Assembly (NCBI GenBank): GCA_965276785.1
Contig: OZ255629.1
Coordinates: forward strand, 2,976,001-3,040,000
Direction: 5' to 3'
Source of the DNA: LMUY01 sp965276785
GTDB lineage: Bacteria; Pseudomonadota; Alphaproteobacteria; Acetobacterales; Acetobacteraceae
DNA: 64,000 nt
The notes below the pieces were generated by a model. That model searched no databases. It saw nothing but the letters and a program-made list of their open reading frames with translations, and was not told where the DNA came from. A program made the translations under genes and the position numbers. Shown piece after piece: positions 8,984 to 17,193 of the stretch. Within the stretch, counting starts at the first letter, position 1; each line of letters opens with the position of its first letter.

Positions 8984-10041
8984 ACCCCCTCTCCTGCCGT
9001 GCCCCGGGCGGCGATGATCTGCGCCAAAATGGCCACCTCATCGTAGACCCGCCATTCACGCAGCACGCGGCCCTCATGCAGCTCGTATTGCGAACAGCCA
9101 AGGACATGAACCGGCGAGTTGGTCACCGGGCCATAGGTCGGCACACCGCAATAGCTGCCGCGCAATACCCACACGACGGCCACGCGCGTGCCGAGCTCGG
9201 CTGAGTCGTTGACCGCGATGTCCCGCACTTCCACCTGGCCGTCCGGAAACGTGGCCAGCAGGTCGATGATCTCAAGCTGATAGGGCGTGACGTTCTGCAC
9301 CCGGCGCATCCGTACGCCATGGCAGACGATCTTCTCGCTCACGTATTTTGTGACGAGGTCGAACCGTCGGCCATTCCACACGTCGTGGAACAACCCCATG
9401 ACCAGATCGCATTCGTCCCGATGCGAGGGCGGTCGGGCGCCGCTCACGCCGGCAGCAAACGGGTCGGTGATGCGGCCGGCGAATGCCCCGGCTTGCGGCC
9501 CAGCCATCACTTTGCCGCCAGTCGCGGGGCTACGCCGCGCGAGGTCGGCGGCCACTTGGTAGGGGTCGAGCCCCAGGTTCTGCAACACAGCAAACTCGTC
9601 GCGAACCAGCCACTCCGCGACAATCTTGTTATCCTGCACCAGACAATGGGCGAAGGTTCGCGAGATGAAATCGCGTCCGGTCGGTGCTCCATAGGTCCAA
9701 TAGCCGGTATGAGTTCCGGTCTTCAGCACCCGATGGGAACTGATGAACCCGTTGTCGCCACGCTGCTCCCACACGACGTCTTCGCCATGGCCGCCACCGC
9801 CATTGGGAAACGCGGCAAACTTCTGTACCGAATTCGAGATCACCGCGTCCAAATCGTAGGTTTCGCCATAGGCGGTATGGACCTCTGCCGCCCGGTGGTA
9901 GTGGTCGGCCAAACGGCCAATCGCCCGGTCGATCCAGATCACATCGGTCCAGCTCAGGATGTAGTCGCGCGGATTGCGGTACGGTGCGTAGGCGGATGGC
10001 TGCAGCGGTCCCAAGTCGTCTCTCCGGCGAGCAGGAAGCAT
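8980..10041 (-). CDS. SnoaL/NTF2-like double-domain protein (paralogue 2)
   Basis: This 353-residue protein is laid out like the gene downstream: an N-terminal SnoaL-like half (HGEDVVWEQRGDNGFISSHR, then IVAEWLVRDEFAV) and a second half ending VLREWRVYDEVAILAQI. The ATG at 10041 has no Shine-Dalgarno and lies only 6 bp from the operator palindrome. TTG at 10014 has GGAG seven bases upstream and is a credible alternative start. The gene is divergent from the bicupin gene and probably under LacI-family control through the shared palindrome. The catalytic activity is not identifiable. Confidence 0.68.
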   Translation of the reverse strand: MLPARRRDDLGPLQPSAYAPYRNPRDYILSWTDVIWIDRAIGRLADHYHRAAEVHTAYGETYDLDAVISNSVQKFAAFPNGGGGHGEDVVWEQRGDNGFISSHRVLKTGTHTGYWTYGAPTGRDFISRTFAHCLVQDNKIVAEWLVRDEFAVLQNLGLDPYQVAADLARRSPATGGKVMAGPQAGAFAGRITDPFAAGVSGARPPSHRDECDLVMGLFHDVWNGRRFDLVTKYVSEKIVCHGVRMRRVQNVTPYQLEIIDLLATFPDGQVEVRDIAVNDSAELGTRVAVVWVLRGSYCGVPTYGPVTNSPVHVLGCSQYELHEGRVLREWRVYDEVAILAQIIAARGTAGEGV

Positions 10042-10047
10042 TTGCGT

Positions 10048-10059
10048 GCATTCGAATGC
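10048..10059. promoter_or_regulatory. Putative LacI-family operator GCATTCGAATGC (copy 1)
   Basis: A perfect 12-bp palindrome, GCATTCGAATGC, sits in the divergent gap between the SnoaL pair and the bicupin gene. The identical 12-mer recurs at 12269-12280, directly after the lacI-family gene and before the sugar ABC operon. An even-length palindrome with a central CG is typical of LacI-family operators. Two identical copies in the two relevant promoter gaps strongly suggest this is the site of the regulator encoded at 11239. Confidence 0.72.
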
Positions 10060-10113
10060 GCGCTACTATGGCTCGCGATTGGGCTTCACGGCAAGAGTGG
10101 GGAATAAAGCGGC

Positions 10114-11229
10114 ATGGACGCCAGCAAGAGACTGATCCGGCGGAGCGACATGGTGCCTTGCAAGATTGCGTTCATCGACTGCAAGATGCCCGGCTCGACC
10201 GCCAAGGAGAACTACTCGCTGATTGGGGCGGGGGTGACGCAGTCGGCGGACCAAGTGGTGAACATCACCGAGCCGCACGGCTTCAGCCTTGGCGTAGCGG
10301 CCATGCCGCCCGGCACCACCAACAACCTGCACGTCCATTACACCGCCGAGGTGTTCATGGTGTTCAGCGGTGTGTGGCTGTTTCGCTGGGGAGCGGAGGG
10401 CCGCGATGGCGAGATCATCGGACGAACCGGGGATGTTGTCAGCATTCCAACCTGGATTTTTCGCGGCTTCAGCAATGTGGGCGACAGCGACGGCTGGATC
10501 TTCACTGCGCTCGGCGGTGATGATACGGGGGGAATCATTTGGCACCCGTCTATTCTACAGGTCGCGGCCGAGCATGGCCTCTATCTCACCCGTGATAACA
10601 TGCTGGTCGACACCCAGGCCGGTGCAGCGCCGCCGTCCCCGGACGAGTTGACCGAGCCGCTCGACTCGGCAACTGTGCAAAGCCTGCGCCGCTTTGACAC
10701 GGAGGCGATGCGGCGGCGTGTGATTGCCGCCGGTGAACGGGCTTGGTCAGCGCGCGCCTTGCTCGACGCCGTGTTGCCGGGCCACGCCAGCGAGCTTGCC
10801 CCGGTAATCGGCCATGGTATTGGCCAGGATTTAGAGCAAGCGGCGCCGATCTCGAACCCGCACGGATTTTCTATTGAGTGGCTCCGGCTGGCGCCGGGTC
10901 AGACGGTTGGGGCGTTCAAGCTCGCAGAGAAGCAGGTTCTGCTGGTGTTCAAGGGCGCCATTGAAATCAACCTTAATGAGGCTGCACCCATTCGCGCCGA
11001 GGCCCAGGACGTGTTCTCAGTGCCGGCCGATGCCTGGCGCACGCTCGTCTCAGTGGGAGACGAGCCGGCCGAAATTGCCGTGGTGACCGCTGGGGAGCAC
11101 AAGAAACAACCCGTTTGGTCCCGTACCATCGTGGCTGCCGCGGCCGCTGCGGGCGTGGGAGTTGATCATTGCGGCTACCTGGCACCGTTGCGCTTGCTAC
11201 CGCCGGAGGTCCAAAGCCAGGCGGCATGA
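10114..11229 (+). CDS. Bicupin protein of unknown function
   Basis: This 371-residue soluble protein has two cupin barrels. The first (about residues 50-140) keeps metal-type ligands H73-x-H75-x3-E79 in NNLHVHYTAEVF. The second (about 255-330) has lost the histidines (KLAEKQVLLVFKG) and is probably structural. Bicupins include dioxygenases, isomerases and sugar-binding proteins, so the activity is open. ATG at 10150 has a closer Shine-Dalgarno (GGAG, 5-bp spacing) than ATG 10114 and may be the true start. The gene is followed after 9 bp by the lacI-family gene and preceded by operator copy 1. Confidence 0.75.
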   Translation: MDASKRLIRRSDMVPCKIAFIDCKMPGSTAKENYSLIGAGVTQSADQVVNITEPHGFSLGVAAMPPGTTNNLHVHYTAEVFMVFSGVWLFRWGAEGRDGEIIGRTGDVVSIPTWIFRGFSNVGDSDGWIFTALGGDDTGGIIWHPSILQVAAEHGLYLTRDNMLVDTQAGAAPPSPDELTEPLDSATVQSLRRFDTEAMRRRVIAAGERAWSARALLDAVLPGHASELAPVIGHGIGQDLEQAAPISNPHGFSIEWLRLAPGQTVGAFKLAEKQVLLVFKGAIEINLNEAAPIRAEAQDVFSVPADAWRTLVSVGDEPAEIAVVTAGEHKKQPVWSRTIVAAAAAAGVGVDHCGYLAPLRLLPPEVQSQAA

Positions 11230-11238
11230 AGCCGGCCT

Positions 11239-12264
11239 ATGGCCATGGCGGCTACGATTGCGCGCCGCTCCCGTGCCACGTCATATGATGTGGCGCGGCT
11301 GGCCGAAGTGGCCCAGTCCACGGTCTCGCGCTGCTTCCGCGGCGATAGTACAATCTCGGCCGCCACGCGGCAGCGCGTGCTCGGCGCAGCCGAACGGCTT
11401 GGCTATGTGCCGAATACTCTGGCCAGAGGTCTAATTACCCGGCAGTCCAACATGGTTGGCGTGGTACTAACGCGGGCCACGCTGCGGCTGAACCCAGATG
11501 TGGTATACGCCATGGGCGAGGCGCTGACGCAAGCCGGCAAGCAGTTGCTGCTGATCACCGTCGAGAGCGACCCGCCGCCGGCGACAGCCCTGCGCGGCGC
11601 GTTCGAATATCCGTTGGACGGGCTGATCTGCTGCGTCTTGTTGGCACCTGGGACGATGGCAGACCTAATGCGGTGCCAAGTCCCGCTTGTGTTCTACAAC
11701 CGTAGTCCAGTGCATTTCGCCGTCGACAGCGTGGCGGCGGACCAGGCTCAGGCGGCGGCCAAACTGGCAGATTGCCTGCATGACGCGGGCCATCGCCGCT
11801 TCCTATGTGTCGGCGGGCCGCCAGACGCTCCAGTGAGCCAGCAGCGGCTGAAGGGCTTTCTCAGCCGCGTCCCGAATGCGGCCGTGCACCACACCGATTA
11901 CTCCTACGACGGCGGCAGGGCAGCATTGCTCGCCCATTTCCAGCCCGCGGCGAAGCTGGACGCGGTGTTCTGCGCCAACGACCAAATCGCCATGGGGGTG
12001 ATGGACGCTGCCCGCTACGACTTGGGGCTCGACATTCCCCGGCGGCTCTCCGTTGCGGGGTTTGATGATGCAGCCGAGGCGGCGCGGCCACCTTACCATC
12101 TGACGACTATCCGCCAGCCTTCGGAGGCGATGGCGCACGAAGCGATACGGCTGCTGTTCCAACGCATCGCACGTCCCGGGGACCCGCCAGTGCGCTCGGT
12201 CTTGGCATCGGTGCTGGTGTCACGCAGTTCAGCACGCTTGCATCACGCTGATGTCATAGGCTAG
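11239..12264 (+). CDS. LacI-family transcriptional regulator
   Basis: This 341-residue regulator has the LacI helix-turn-helix near its N-terminus (TSYDVARLAEVAQSTVSRCF), hinge-helix residues around NTLARGL and a periplasmic-binding-protein-like ligand domain. Length is typical. It most likely represses the flanking genes until a sugar or sugar derivative binds. The likely operators are the two GCATTCGAATGC copies, one upstream of the bicupin/SnoaL divergent promoters and one 5 bp after this stop codon, in front of the ABC operon. It is probably co-transcribed with the bicupin gene (9-bp gap). Confidence 0.92.
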   Translation: MAMAATIARRSRATSYDVARLAEVAQSTVSRCFRGDSTISAATRQRVLGAAERLGYVPNTLARGLITRQSNMVGVVLTRATLRLNPDVVYAMGEALTQAGKQLLLITVESDPPPATALRGAFEYPLDGLICCVLLAPGTMADLMRCQVPLVFYNRSPVHFAVDSVAADQAQAAAKLADCLHDAGHRRFLCVGGPPDAPVSQQRLKGFLSRVPNAAVHHTDYSYDGGRAALLAHFQPAAKLDAVFCANDQIAMGVMDAARYDLGLDIPRRLSVAGFDDAAEAARPPYHLTTIRQPSEAMAHEAIRLLFQRIARPGDPPVRSVLASVLVSRSSARLHHADVIG

Positions 12265-12268
12265 CGAA

Positions 12269-12280
12269 GCATTCGAATGC
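12269..12280. promoter_or_regulatory. Putative LacI-family operator GCATTCGAATGC (copy 2)
   Basis: This is the second identical copy of the 12-bp perfect palindrome. It lies between the regulator's stop codon and the sugar ABC ATPase gene, immediately before the Shine-Dalgarno AAGGAG (12283-12288). Bound protein here could block transcription reading into the importer genes or initiation just upstream. Confidence 0.72.
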
Positions 12281-12293
12281 GGAAGGAGTGACG

Positions 12294-13103
12294 ATGCTCC
12301 AAGAGCCGATTTTGCCGACGAAACCTGCCGCCTCGACGGCGATCCTGCAGGCGCGGGGCATCGTCAAGCGGTTCGGCCATGTCGAAGCGCTTCGAGGCGC
12401 CGATTTCGTGGCGCAGGCGGGCGAGGTAACGGCACTGATCGGCGACAATGGCGCCGGCAAGAGCACGCTGGTGAAAATCCTGTCAGGTGTGTTCCAGGCG
12501 ACTGAGGGTGAGATTGTCCTGAACGGTGAGCCGGTGAGCTTCGCGTCACCGTCCGACGCGCATGCGCATGGGATCGAGACCGTCTATCAGGATCTTGCTG
12601 TGGCGCCCGATCTCAGTCCGGCGGCCAACATGTTCATGGGACGAGAGACGCTGCTACCTGGTTGGCGCGGCCGGCTTGGCCTGCTCGACAACGCGACGAT
12701 GCGGCGGGAAAGCGCCATGGCCTTCCAGCGGCTCCAAGTCACCCTCAAGGACTTGGATACGCCGATCGCCAGCCTCTCGGGCGGCCAGCGACAGAGCGTT
12801 GCGATCTGCCGCTCGATCATGTGGGCTAAGCGCGTCGTATTCATGGACGAGCCGACCGCGGCTTTGGGCGTGCTGCAGACGGGCCGCACGCTGGAACTCA
12901 TCCGCCGCATCCGCGACACGGGCGTCGCCGTGGTGCTCATCAGCCATAATATGAGGGACGTGCTCGAGGTTGCAGACACGATCGAGGTGCTGCGGCTTGG
13001 CCGGCGCATAACGCGGTTGCGCAACGACGGCATCAGCGTGCAGGACCTGGTGGGCGCAATGACCGGAGCGTTGGACGCGCCGGCAGAGGGAGCCATTGCA
13101 TGA
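12294..13103 (+). CDS. Sugar ABC importer ATPase, single-domain FrcA type
   Basis: This protein of about 269 residues is one ABC ATPase domain with Walker A GDNGAGKS, signature LSGGQRQ and Walker B VVFMDEPTAAL. Most sugar ATPases of the RbsA/XylG class are double-length; the single-domain form resembles FrcA of the fructose importer family. I prefer ATG 12294 over the in-frame GTG 12288, because AAGGAG at 12283-12288 is correctly spaced for the ATG and would overlap the GTG. It overlaps the permease gene by 4 bp (ATGA). Confidence 0.9.
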   Translation: MLQEPILPTKPAASTAILQARGIVKRFGHVEALRGADFVAQAGEVTALIGDNGAGKSTLVKILSGVFQATEGEIVLNGEPVSFASPSDAHAHGIETVYQDLAVAPDLSPAANMFMGRETLLPGWRGRLGLLDNATMRRESAMAFQRLQVTLKDLDTPIASLSGGQRQSVAICRSIMWAKRVVFMDEPTAALGVLQTGRTLELIRRIRDTGVAVVLISHNMRDVLEVADTIEVLRLGRRITRLRNDGISVQDLVGAMTGALDAPAEGAIA

Positions 13104-14125
13104 GCCAGGGTGTGGCTGGGCCGGCCGAGGCGGCTCTCCTGCCAAATCGAACGGCTGCGGCCCGGCTGCGTAGCGCGATGTCGTCCTCGCCGGCCTATAT
13201 GGGCCTGATCCTGCTGGCTTTGGTGTTGTTCTTCTCGCTACTGCGGCCCACCACCTTCGCCAGCACATTCAACATCCGCAACATCTTCCTGGACGCCTCC
13301 ACCCTGCTGATCCTCTCGGTCGGAATGACGTTCGTCATGATCGCTGGCGGGTTCGACCTGTCGATCGGCTCCGTGCTGGTGTTCGCCGGCGTGCTCGCCG
13401 CCAAGGCGATGGAAACGATGGGCACCCAAGGCTGGTTAACCGTTGCCGCCGGGTTGGCAATATCGCTGTTGGGCGGCCTGGCCTGGGGCTTGTTCAATGG
13501 CTGGTGCATCGCGCGCCTGCGCGTCTCTGCGCTAATCACCACGCTCGGCACGATGGGTGCCGCTTTGGGCATTGCTTACCTGATTACGGATGGCAACGAC
13601 GTGCGGACCGTACCCGATGCTTTAATCAGCGTCGGAACCGGAATTGTATTCGGCGTGCCGTGGCTAGTGGTCATCACCGCGATCGTGGCCCTGGTCGGCG
13701 GAATTGTACTGCACATGACCCGATTTGGCCGCCATACCTACTTGGTGGGGTCCAACCCAGAGGCGTCGCGGCGGGCAGGAATCAATGTCGCCAGGCACCT
13801 GCTACTGCTCTATAGTTTAAGTGGTCTGCTGGCGGGATTTGCCGCAATGCTGTCGCTCGGGCGGTTTTCCACCACCACGCTCGAAGGCCACAGCACCGAC
13901 CCGCTTGAAGCAATCACGGCAGTGGTGCTCGGTGGCACGAGCCTGACTGGGGGGCGCGGCAGCGTGATCGGCACAGTGGTTGGAGTGTTCATTCCGGCCG
14001 TGCTCGCCAATGGCTTCATTATCCTCGGCGTACAGCCGTTTTGGCAGATGGTGGTGATTGGTTTCGTGGTGATCGCCGCCGTGTACGCCGATCAAGTGAA
14101 ACGCCAGAGCCAAGAACGCGGTTGA
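13100..14125 (+). CDS. Sugar ABC importer permease (RbsC/FrcC family)
   Basis: This 341-residue inner-membrane permease belongs to the carbohydrate-uptake BPD_transp_2 family, with a conserved segment GMTFVMIAGGFDLSIGSV near residue 75 and VLGGTSLTGGRGSVIGT near residue 270. It forms the channel with the ATPase upstream, whose stop it overlaps (ATGA), and with the binding protein 32 bp downstream. The sugar is not readable; ribose, xylose, fructose and many other sugars or polyols use this family. Confidence 0.92.
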   Translation: MSQGVAGPAEAALLPNRTAAARLRSAMSSSPAYMGLILLALVLFFSLLRPTTFASTFNIRNIFLDASTLLILSVGMTFVMIAGGFDLSIGSVLVFAGVLAAKAMETMGTQGWLTVAAGLAISLLGGLAWGLFNGWCIARLRVSALITTLGTMGAALGIAYLITDGNDVRTVPDALISVGTGIVFGVPWLVVITAIVALVGGIVLHMTRFGRHTYLVGSNPEASRRAGINVARHLLLLYSLSGLLAGFAAMLSLGRFSTTTLEGHSTDPLEAITAVVLGGTSLTGGRGSVIGTVVGVFIPAVLANGFIILGVQPFWQMVVIGFVVIAAVYADQVKRQSQERG

Positions 14126-14157
14126 CCCGGCTCACCAATCATCCAGGAGAACATCGA

Positions 14158-15132
14158 ATGCGGGGAGCAATGGCGGCGGTTTTGGCGATTGTTGCGGCGG
14201 GCTGGAGCGGCTCGCTTCATGCGAAGGATAAGCGGATCAGCTACATCCAGGGTGTGACCGGCAATCCATTCTATATTTCGGTGGGCTGCGGTGCGCAGGA
14301 AGAAGCGAAGAAGCTGGGCGTGACGCTCGACGTGCAAGGTGCGCAGCAATATCAGCCTCAGCTTCAGATGCGTGTGCTGGACGGCGTGATTGCGGCACAA
14401 CCCGATGGCATCATGATTGCCGTCACCGACCCGGTGGCGATGACACCCACCTTGCGGCAAGCCAAGTCGCTCGGTATCAAGGTCCTGCTGATCGACGGCG
14501 ACATCAAGGACATGGACGTGGCGGTAGCCAACGTGCAGTCCGACAATGTCGATGGCGGAACGCAGGCTGCTCGCCGGCTGGCCGAGTTGATCGGCGACAA
14601 GGGCGTGGTAATTGCGATGATGAATTCTCCCGCCGCGGTTGTCTCGCAGCAACGCCTGCAGGGCTTCACGTCGGAGATCGCTAAGCATCCGGGAATTACC
14701 TATTTGGGCGTTCAGTACAGCAACAACCAGACCGCGAAGGCGGCGGCCATTATCACATCCACCGTGGCGGCGCACCCCGACCTCGCGGGCGTGTTCACCG
14801 TCACCACCAACAACACGGAGGGGGCGGCCACTGGCGTTCGCGAGGCGCAGGCGGTTGGCAAGATCAAGATTGTCGGCTTCGATACCTCGGACCCGATCGT
14901 GGAGGACATCCGGCAGGGTATCGTCGCTGCCGACATCGTGCAGTATCCATACCGAATCGGCCAACTCGGCGTGCAAATGATGGTCGATGCCTTGGACGGC
15001 AAACCCATCGAGCGGGAAGTTCATACCCCTTTCGTGGTGGCGACACCGGAGAATGTCGACAGCCCTGAGGTCAAGCAGTACATCTACAAAACTCGTTGCT
15101 CTTCAGCAGAAGGGCCGGGGCAAAGCCACTGA
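14158..15132 (+). CDS. Sugar ABC importer periplasmic binding protein
   Basis: This protein of about 324 residues has a signal peptide (roughly residues 1-21, ending near LHA) and a Peripla_BP_4-type sugar-binding fold (RbsB-like), with GVTGNPFYISVGCGAQEEAK near the mature start and VGFDTSDPIVEDI later. I chose ATG 14158 because the signal peptide begins there and AGGAGA lies upstream; an extension to 14041 would overlap the permease and destroy the signal. It completes the LacI-regulated importer and converges on the SDR gene with an 18-bp gap. Confidence 0.9.
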   Translation: MRGAMAAVLAIVAAGWSGSLHAKDKRISYIQGVTGNPFYISVGCGAQEEAKKLGVTLDVQGAQQYQPQLQMRVLDGVIAAQPDGIMIAVTDPVAMTPTLRQAKSLGIKVLLIDGDIKDMDVAVANVQSDNVDGGTQAARRLAELIGDKGVVIAMMNSPAAVVSQQRLQGFTSEIAKHPGITYLGVQYSNNQTAKAAAIITSTVAAHPDLAGVFTVTTNNTEGAATGVREAQAVGKIKIVGFDTSDPIVEDIRQGIVAADIVQYPYRIGQLGVQMMVDALDGKPIEREVHTPFVVATPENVDSPEVKQYIYKTRCSSAEGPGQSH

Positions 15133-15150
15133 GCGGCCACCATTCGGCGT

Positions 15151-15933
15151 CTATTCCAGAGCTCCGCTGCCGATGGTAACGCCGCCATCGATTACGAAAG
15201 TCTGTCCAGTGGTGAAACTGCCAGCCGGGCTAGCAAGAAAAATCGCCGCGCCCGCGATCTCGTCCGGCTCGCCTATGCGTGGCAGTGGACTGTCCTTCAC
15301 CCGCTTGGCCAGGACCGCCGGGTCTTGCCATAGCGCGCGGGCGAAATCAGTCCTGACCAAGCCGGGCGCGATGCAGTTGGCGCGGATGTTTTTCGCTCCC
15401 CACTCGACAGCCAGGTTGCGCACGATGGCCATGTCGGCTGCCTTGCTGATGCCGTAGGCGCCCAGGGTCGATGTGCCGCGCAGGCCGGCGATCGAGCTGA
15501 TCAGGACTATCGCGCCGCCGCCGCGCTGAGCCATTTGCGGCAGGACCATATTACATAGCCAAACGTTCGAGCGGACGTTTGACGCCATGATCCGGTCGAA
15601 CGCCTCATCCGGGCAATCCAGCGATGGGCCAAAATACGGGTTGACCGCAGCGTTGCAGACTAAAATATCAATTCCGCCCCAATGCGCGACCGTTTCATCC
15701 ACCAATGTTTGCAGTTGCTCCTTGTGGCCGATGTTGGCGGGCAACGCGATCGCTTGGCCGCCTTTGGCGCGGATCGCGACGGCCAGCGCCTCGCATGGCT
15801 CCCGCTTGCGCGAAGAGATCACCACCTGCGCGCCGTACTCAGACATTCGCTCAGCTATGGCCCGGCCAATGCCCCGCGAGCTGCCGGTGATGAGCGCAAC
15901 CTTACCTGACAGGTCGAACAGCCCGCCCATCAC
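15151..15933 (-). CDS. Short-chain dehydrogenase/reductase (SDR)
   Basis: This 260-residue NAD(P)-dependent oxidoreductase has the classical SDR signatures: TGSSRGIG cofactor loop, NAA motif (VCNAAVN), catalytic Ser in LISSIAG, YGISKAAD (Tyr-x3-Lys) and the IAPGLVRTDF segment. SDRs oxidise or reduce hydroxyl/keto groups. Its start overlaps the acyl-CoA dehydrogenase stop by 4 bp, so it is the last gene of an operon with that enzyme, the kinase-like protein and the monooxygenase. This suggests a hydroxyacyl-CoA or ketoacyl-CoA substrate, as LvaD has in levulinate catabolism. Confidence 0.9.
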   Translation of the reverse strand: MMGGLFDLSGKVALITGSSRGIGRAIAERMSEYGAQVVISSRKREPCEALAVAIRAKGGQAIALPANIGHKEQLQTLVDETVAHWGGIDILVCNAAVNPYFGPSLDCPDEAFDRIMASNVRSNVWLCNMVLPQMAQRGGGAIVLISSIAGLRGTSTLGAYGISKAADMAIVRNLAVEWGAKNIRANCIAPGLVRTDFARALWQDPAVLAKRVKDSPLPRIGEPDEIAGAAIFLASPAGSFTTGQTFVIDGGVTIGSGALE

Positions 15934-17165
15934 TGAGCGGCCAGTTTGCGCGAGTCCGGGCGGTATTTGCCGAGCTCCATGCGGCCGAGCTGATAGCGAT
16001 GCACCTCGTCCGGTCCGTCGACGATGCGCATGGTTCGCGCGCCGGCATACATTTTGGCCAGCCTAAAGTCGTTGGAAACTCCAGCTGCACCGTGGAGTTG
16101 GATGGCCCAGTCGACTACCTGACACGCCATAGCTGGAACGCTGACCTTGATCTCAGCAATTTCCCGGCGGGCCGCCTTGTTACCGACCTTGTCCATGGTC
16201 CAGGCCGCATGCAACACCTGCAGGCGACACTGGTCGATCATGATGCGGCTATTAGCGATACGCTCCATGGTGACGCCCTGGTCCGCCAGCGGCTTGCCGA
16301 ACGGGTGGCGCTCCAGTGAGCGGCGGCACATCAGCTCCAACGCCCGTTCGGCCAGGCCGATTGTGCGCATGCAGTGATGGATGCGCCCCGGCCCGAGCCG
16401 CCCTTGCGCGATCTCAAAGCCGCGGCCCTCGCCCAGTAGGATCGCGCTGGCGGGAACCCGCACGTTCTCAAAGCTGATCTCGGCATGGCCATGTGGCGCG
16501 TCGTCAAAGCCGAACACCGGTAGCAGGCGGTGAATAGTGACGCCTTGAGTGTCGCGCGGCACCAGCACCATGGATTGCTGGCGGTGCTTGTCGAGGTTCG
16601 CCGGGTCGGACTTGCCCATAACGATCAACACTGCACAGCGTGGGTCCCCGGCACCGGAGGACCACCACTTGCGACCGTTGATGACGTAGTCGTCGCCCTG
16701 GCGTTCAATTCGAGTTTCGATGTTGGTTGCGTCCGAAGAGGCGACGGCCGGCTCGGTCATGCAGAAGGCTGAGCGAATTTCGCCCTCCAGCAACGGCTGC
16801 AACCAACGGGACTTTTGCTCCTCGGTGCCGTAGAGTTCGAGCGTCTCCATGTTGCCGGTGTCGGGGGCGGAGCAGTTGAACACCTCGCTCGCCCATGCCA
16901 CCCGGCCCATGATCTCCGATAAAGGCGCGTAGTCCAGGTTGCTGAGCCCGGCTCCACGTTTGCTATGGGCTAGAAACAGGTTCCATAAGCTTGCCTGCTT
17001 TGCTCGCCGCTTCAGCGCCTCCACAATCGGCAGGGGTCGCCAGCGGTCTTCCGCACCGGTGAGTTGGGCGTCGTAGGCCGCCTCGTTCGGATGAACGTGC
17101 TCGTCCATAAACGCTTGCAATCGGCTGCGAAGCTCTTGCACCTGCGGCGAAAATGCGAAGTCCAT
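15930..17165 (-). CDS. Acyl-CoA dehydrogenase family protein, ACAD10/11-like
   Basis: This 411-residue FAD enzyme has the acyl-CoA dehydrogenase layout: N-terminal helical domain, middle beta domain (CMTEPAVASSDATNIE, then GRKWWSSGAGD) and C-terminal helical domain (QLHGAAGVSNDF). The segment WWSSGAGDPRC resembles ACAD10/ACAD11 and their bacterial relatives, usually encoded beside an APH-like kinase, as here. The start is ATG 17165, where homology begins; the frame remains open upstream but codes for nothing similar. Flavin oxidation, or the phosphate-elimination chemistry of 4-hydroxyacyl-CoA pathways, are both possible. Confidence 0.88.
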   Translation of the reverse strand: MDFAFSPQVQELRSRLQAFMDEHVHPNEAAYDAQLTGAEDRWRPLPIVEALKRRAKQASLWNLFLAHSKRGAGLSNLDYAPLSEIMGRVAWASEVFNCSAPDTGNMETLELYGTEEQKSRWLQPLLEGEIRSAFCMTEPAVASSDATNIETRIERQGDDYVINGRKWWSSGAGDPRCAVLIVMGKSDPANLDKHRQQSMVLVPRDTQGVTIHRLLPVFGFDDAPHGHAEISFENVRVPASAILLGEGRGFEIAQGRLGPGRIHHCMRTIGLAERALELMCRRSLERHPFGKPLADQGVTMERIANSRIMIDQCRLQVLHAAWTMDKVGNKAARREIAEIKVSVPAMACQVVDWAIQLHGAAGVSNDFRLAKMYAGARTMRIVDGPDEVHRYQLGRMELGKYRPDSRKLAAQ

Positions 17166-17193
17166 CGGGTGTTCCCCTGTTAGTGTCTCAGTC

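Noticed and set aside
12288..12290. GTG as start of the sugar ABC ATPase
   Set aside because: The Shine-Dalgarno AAGGAG overlaps it; ATG 12294 is correctly spaced.
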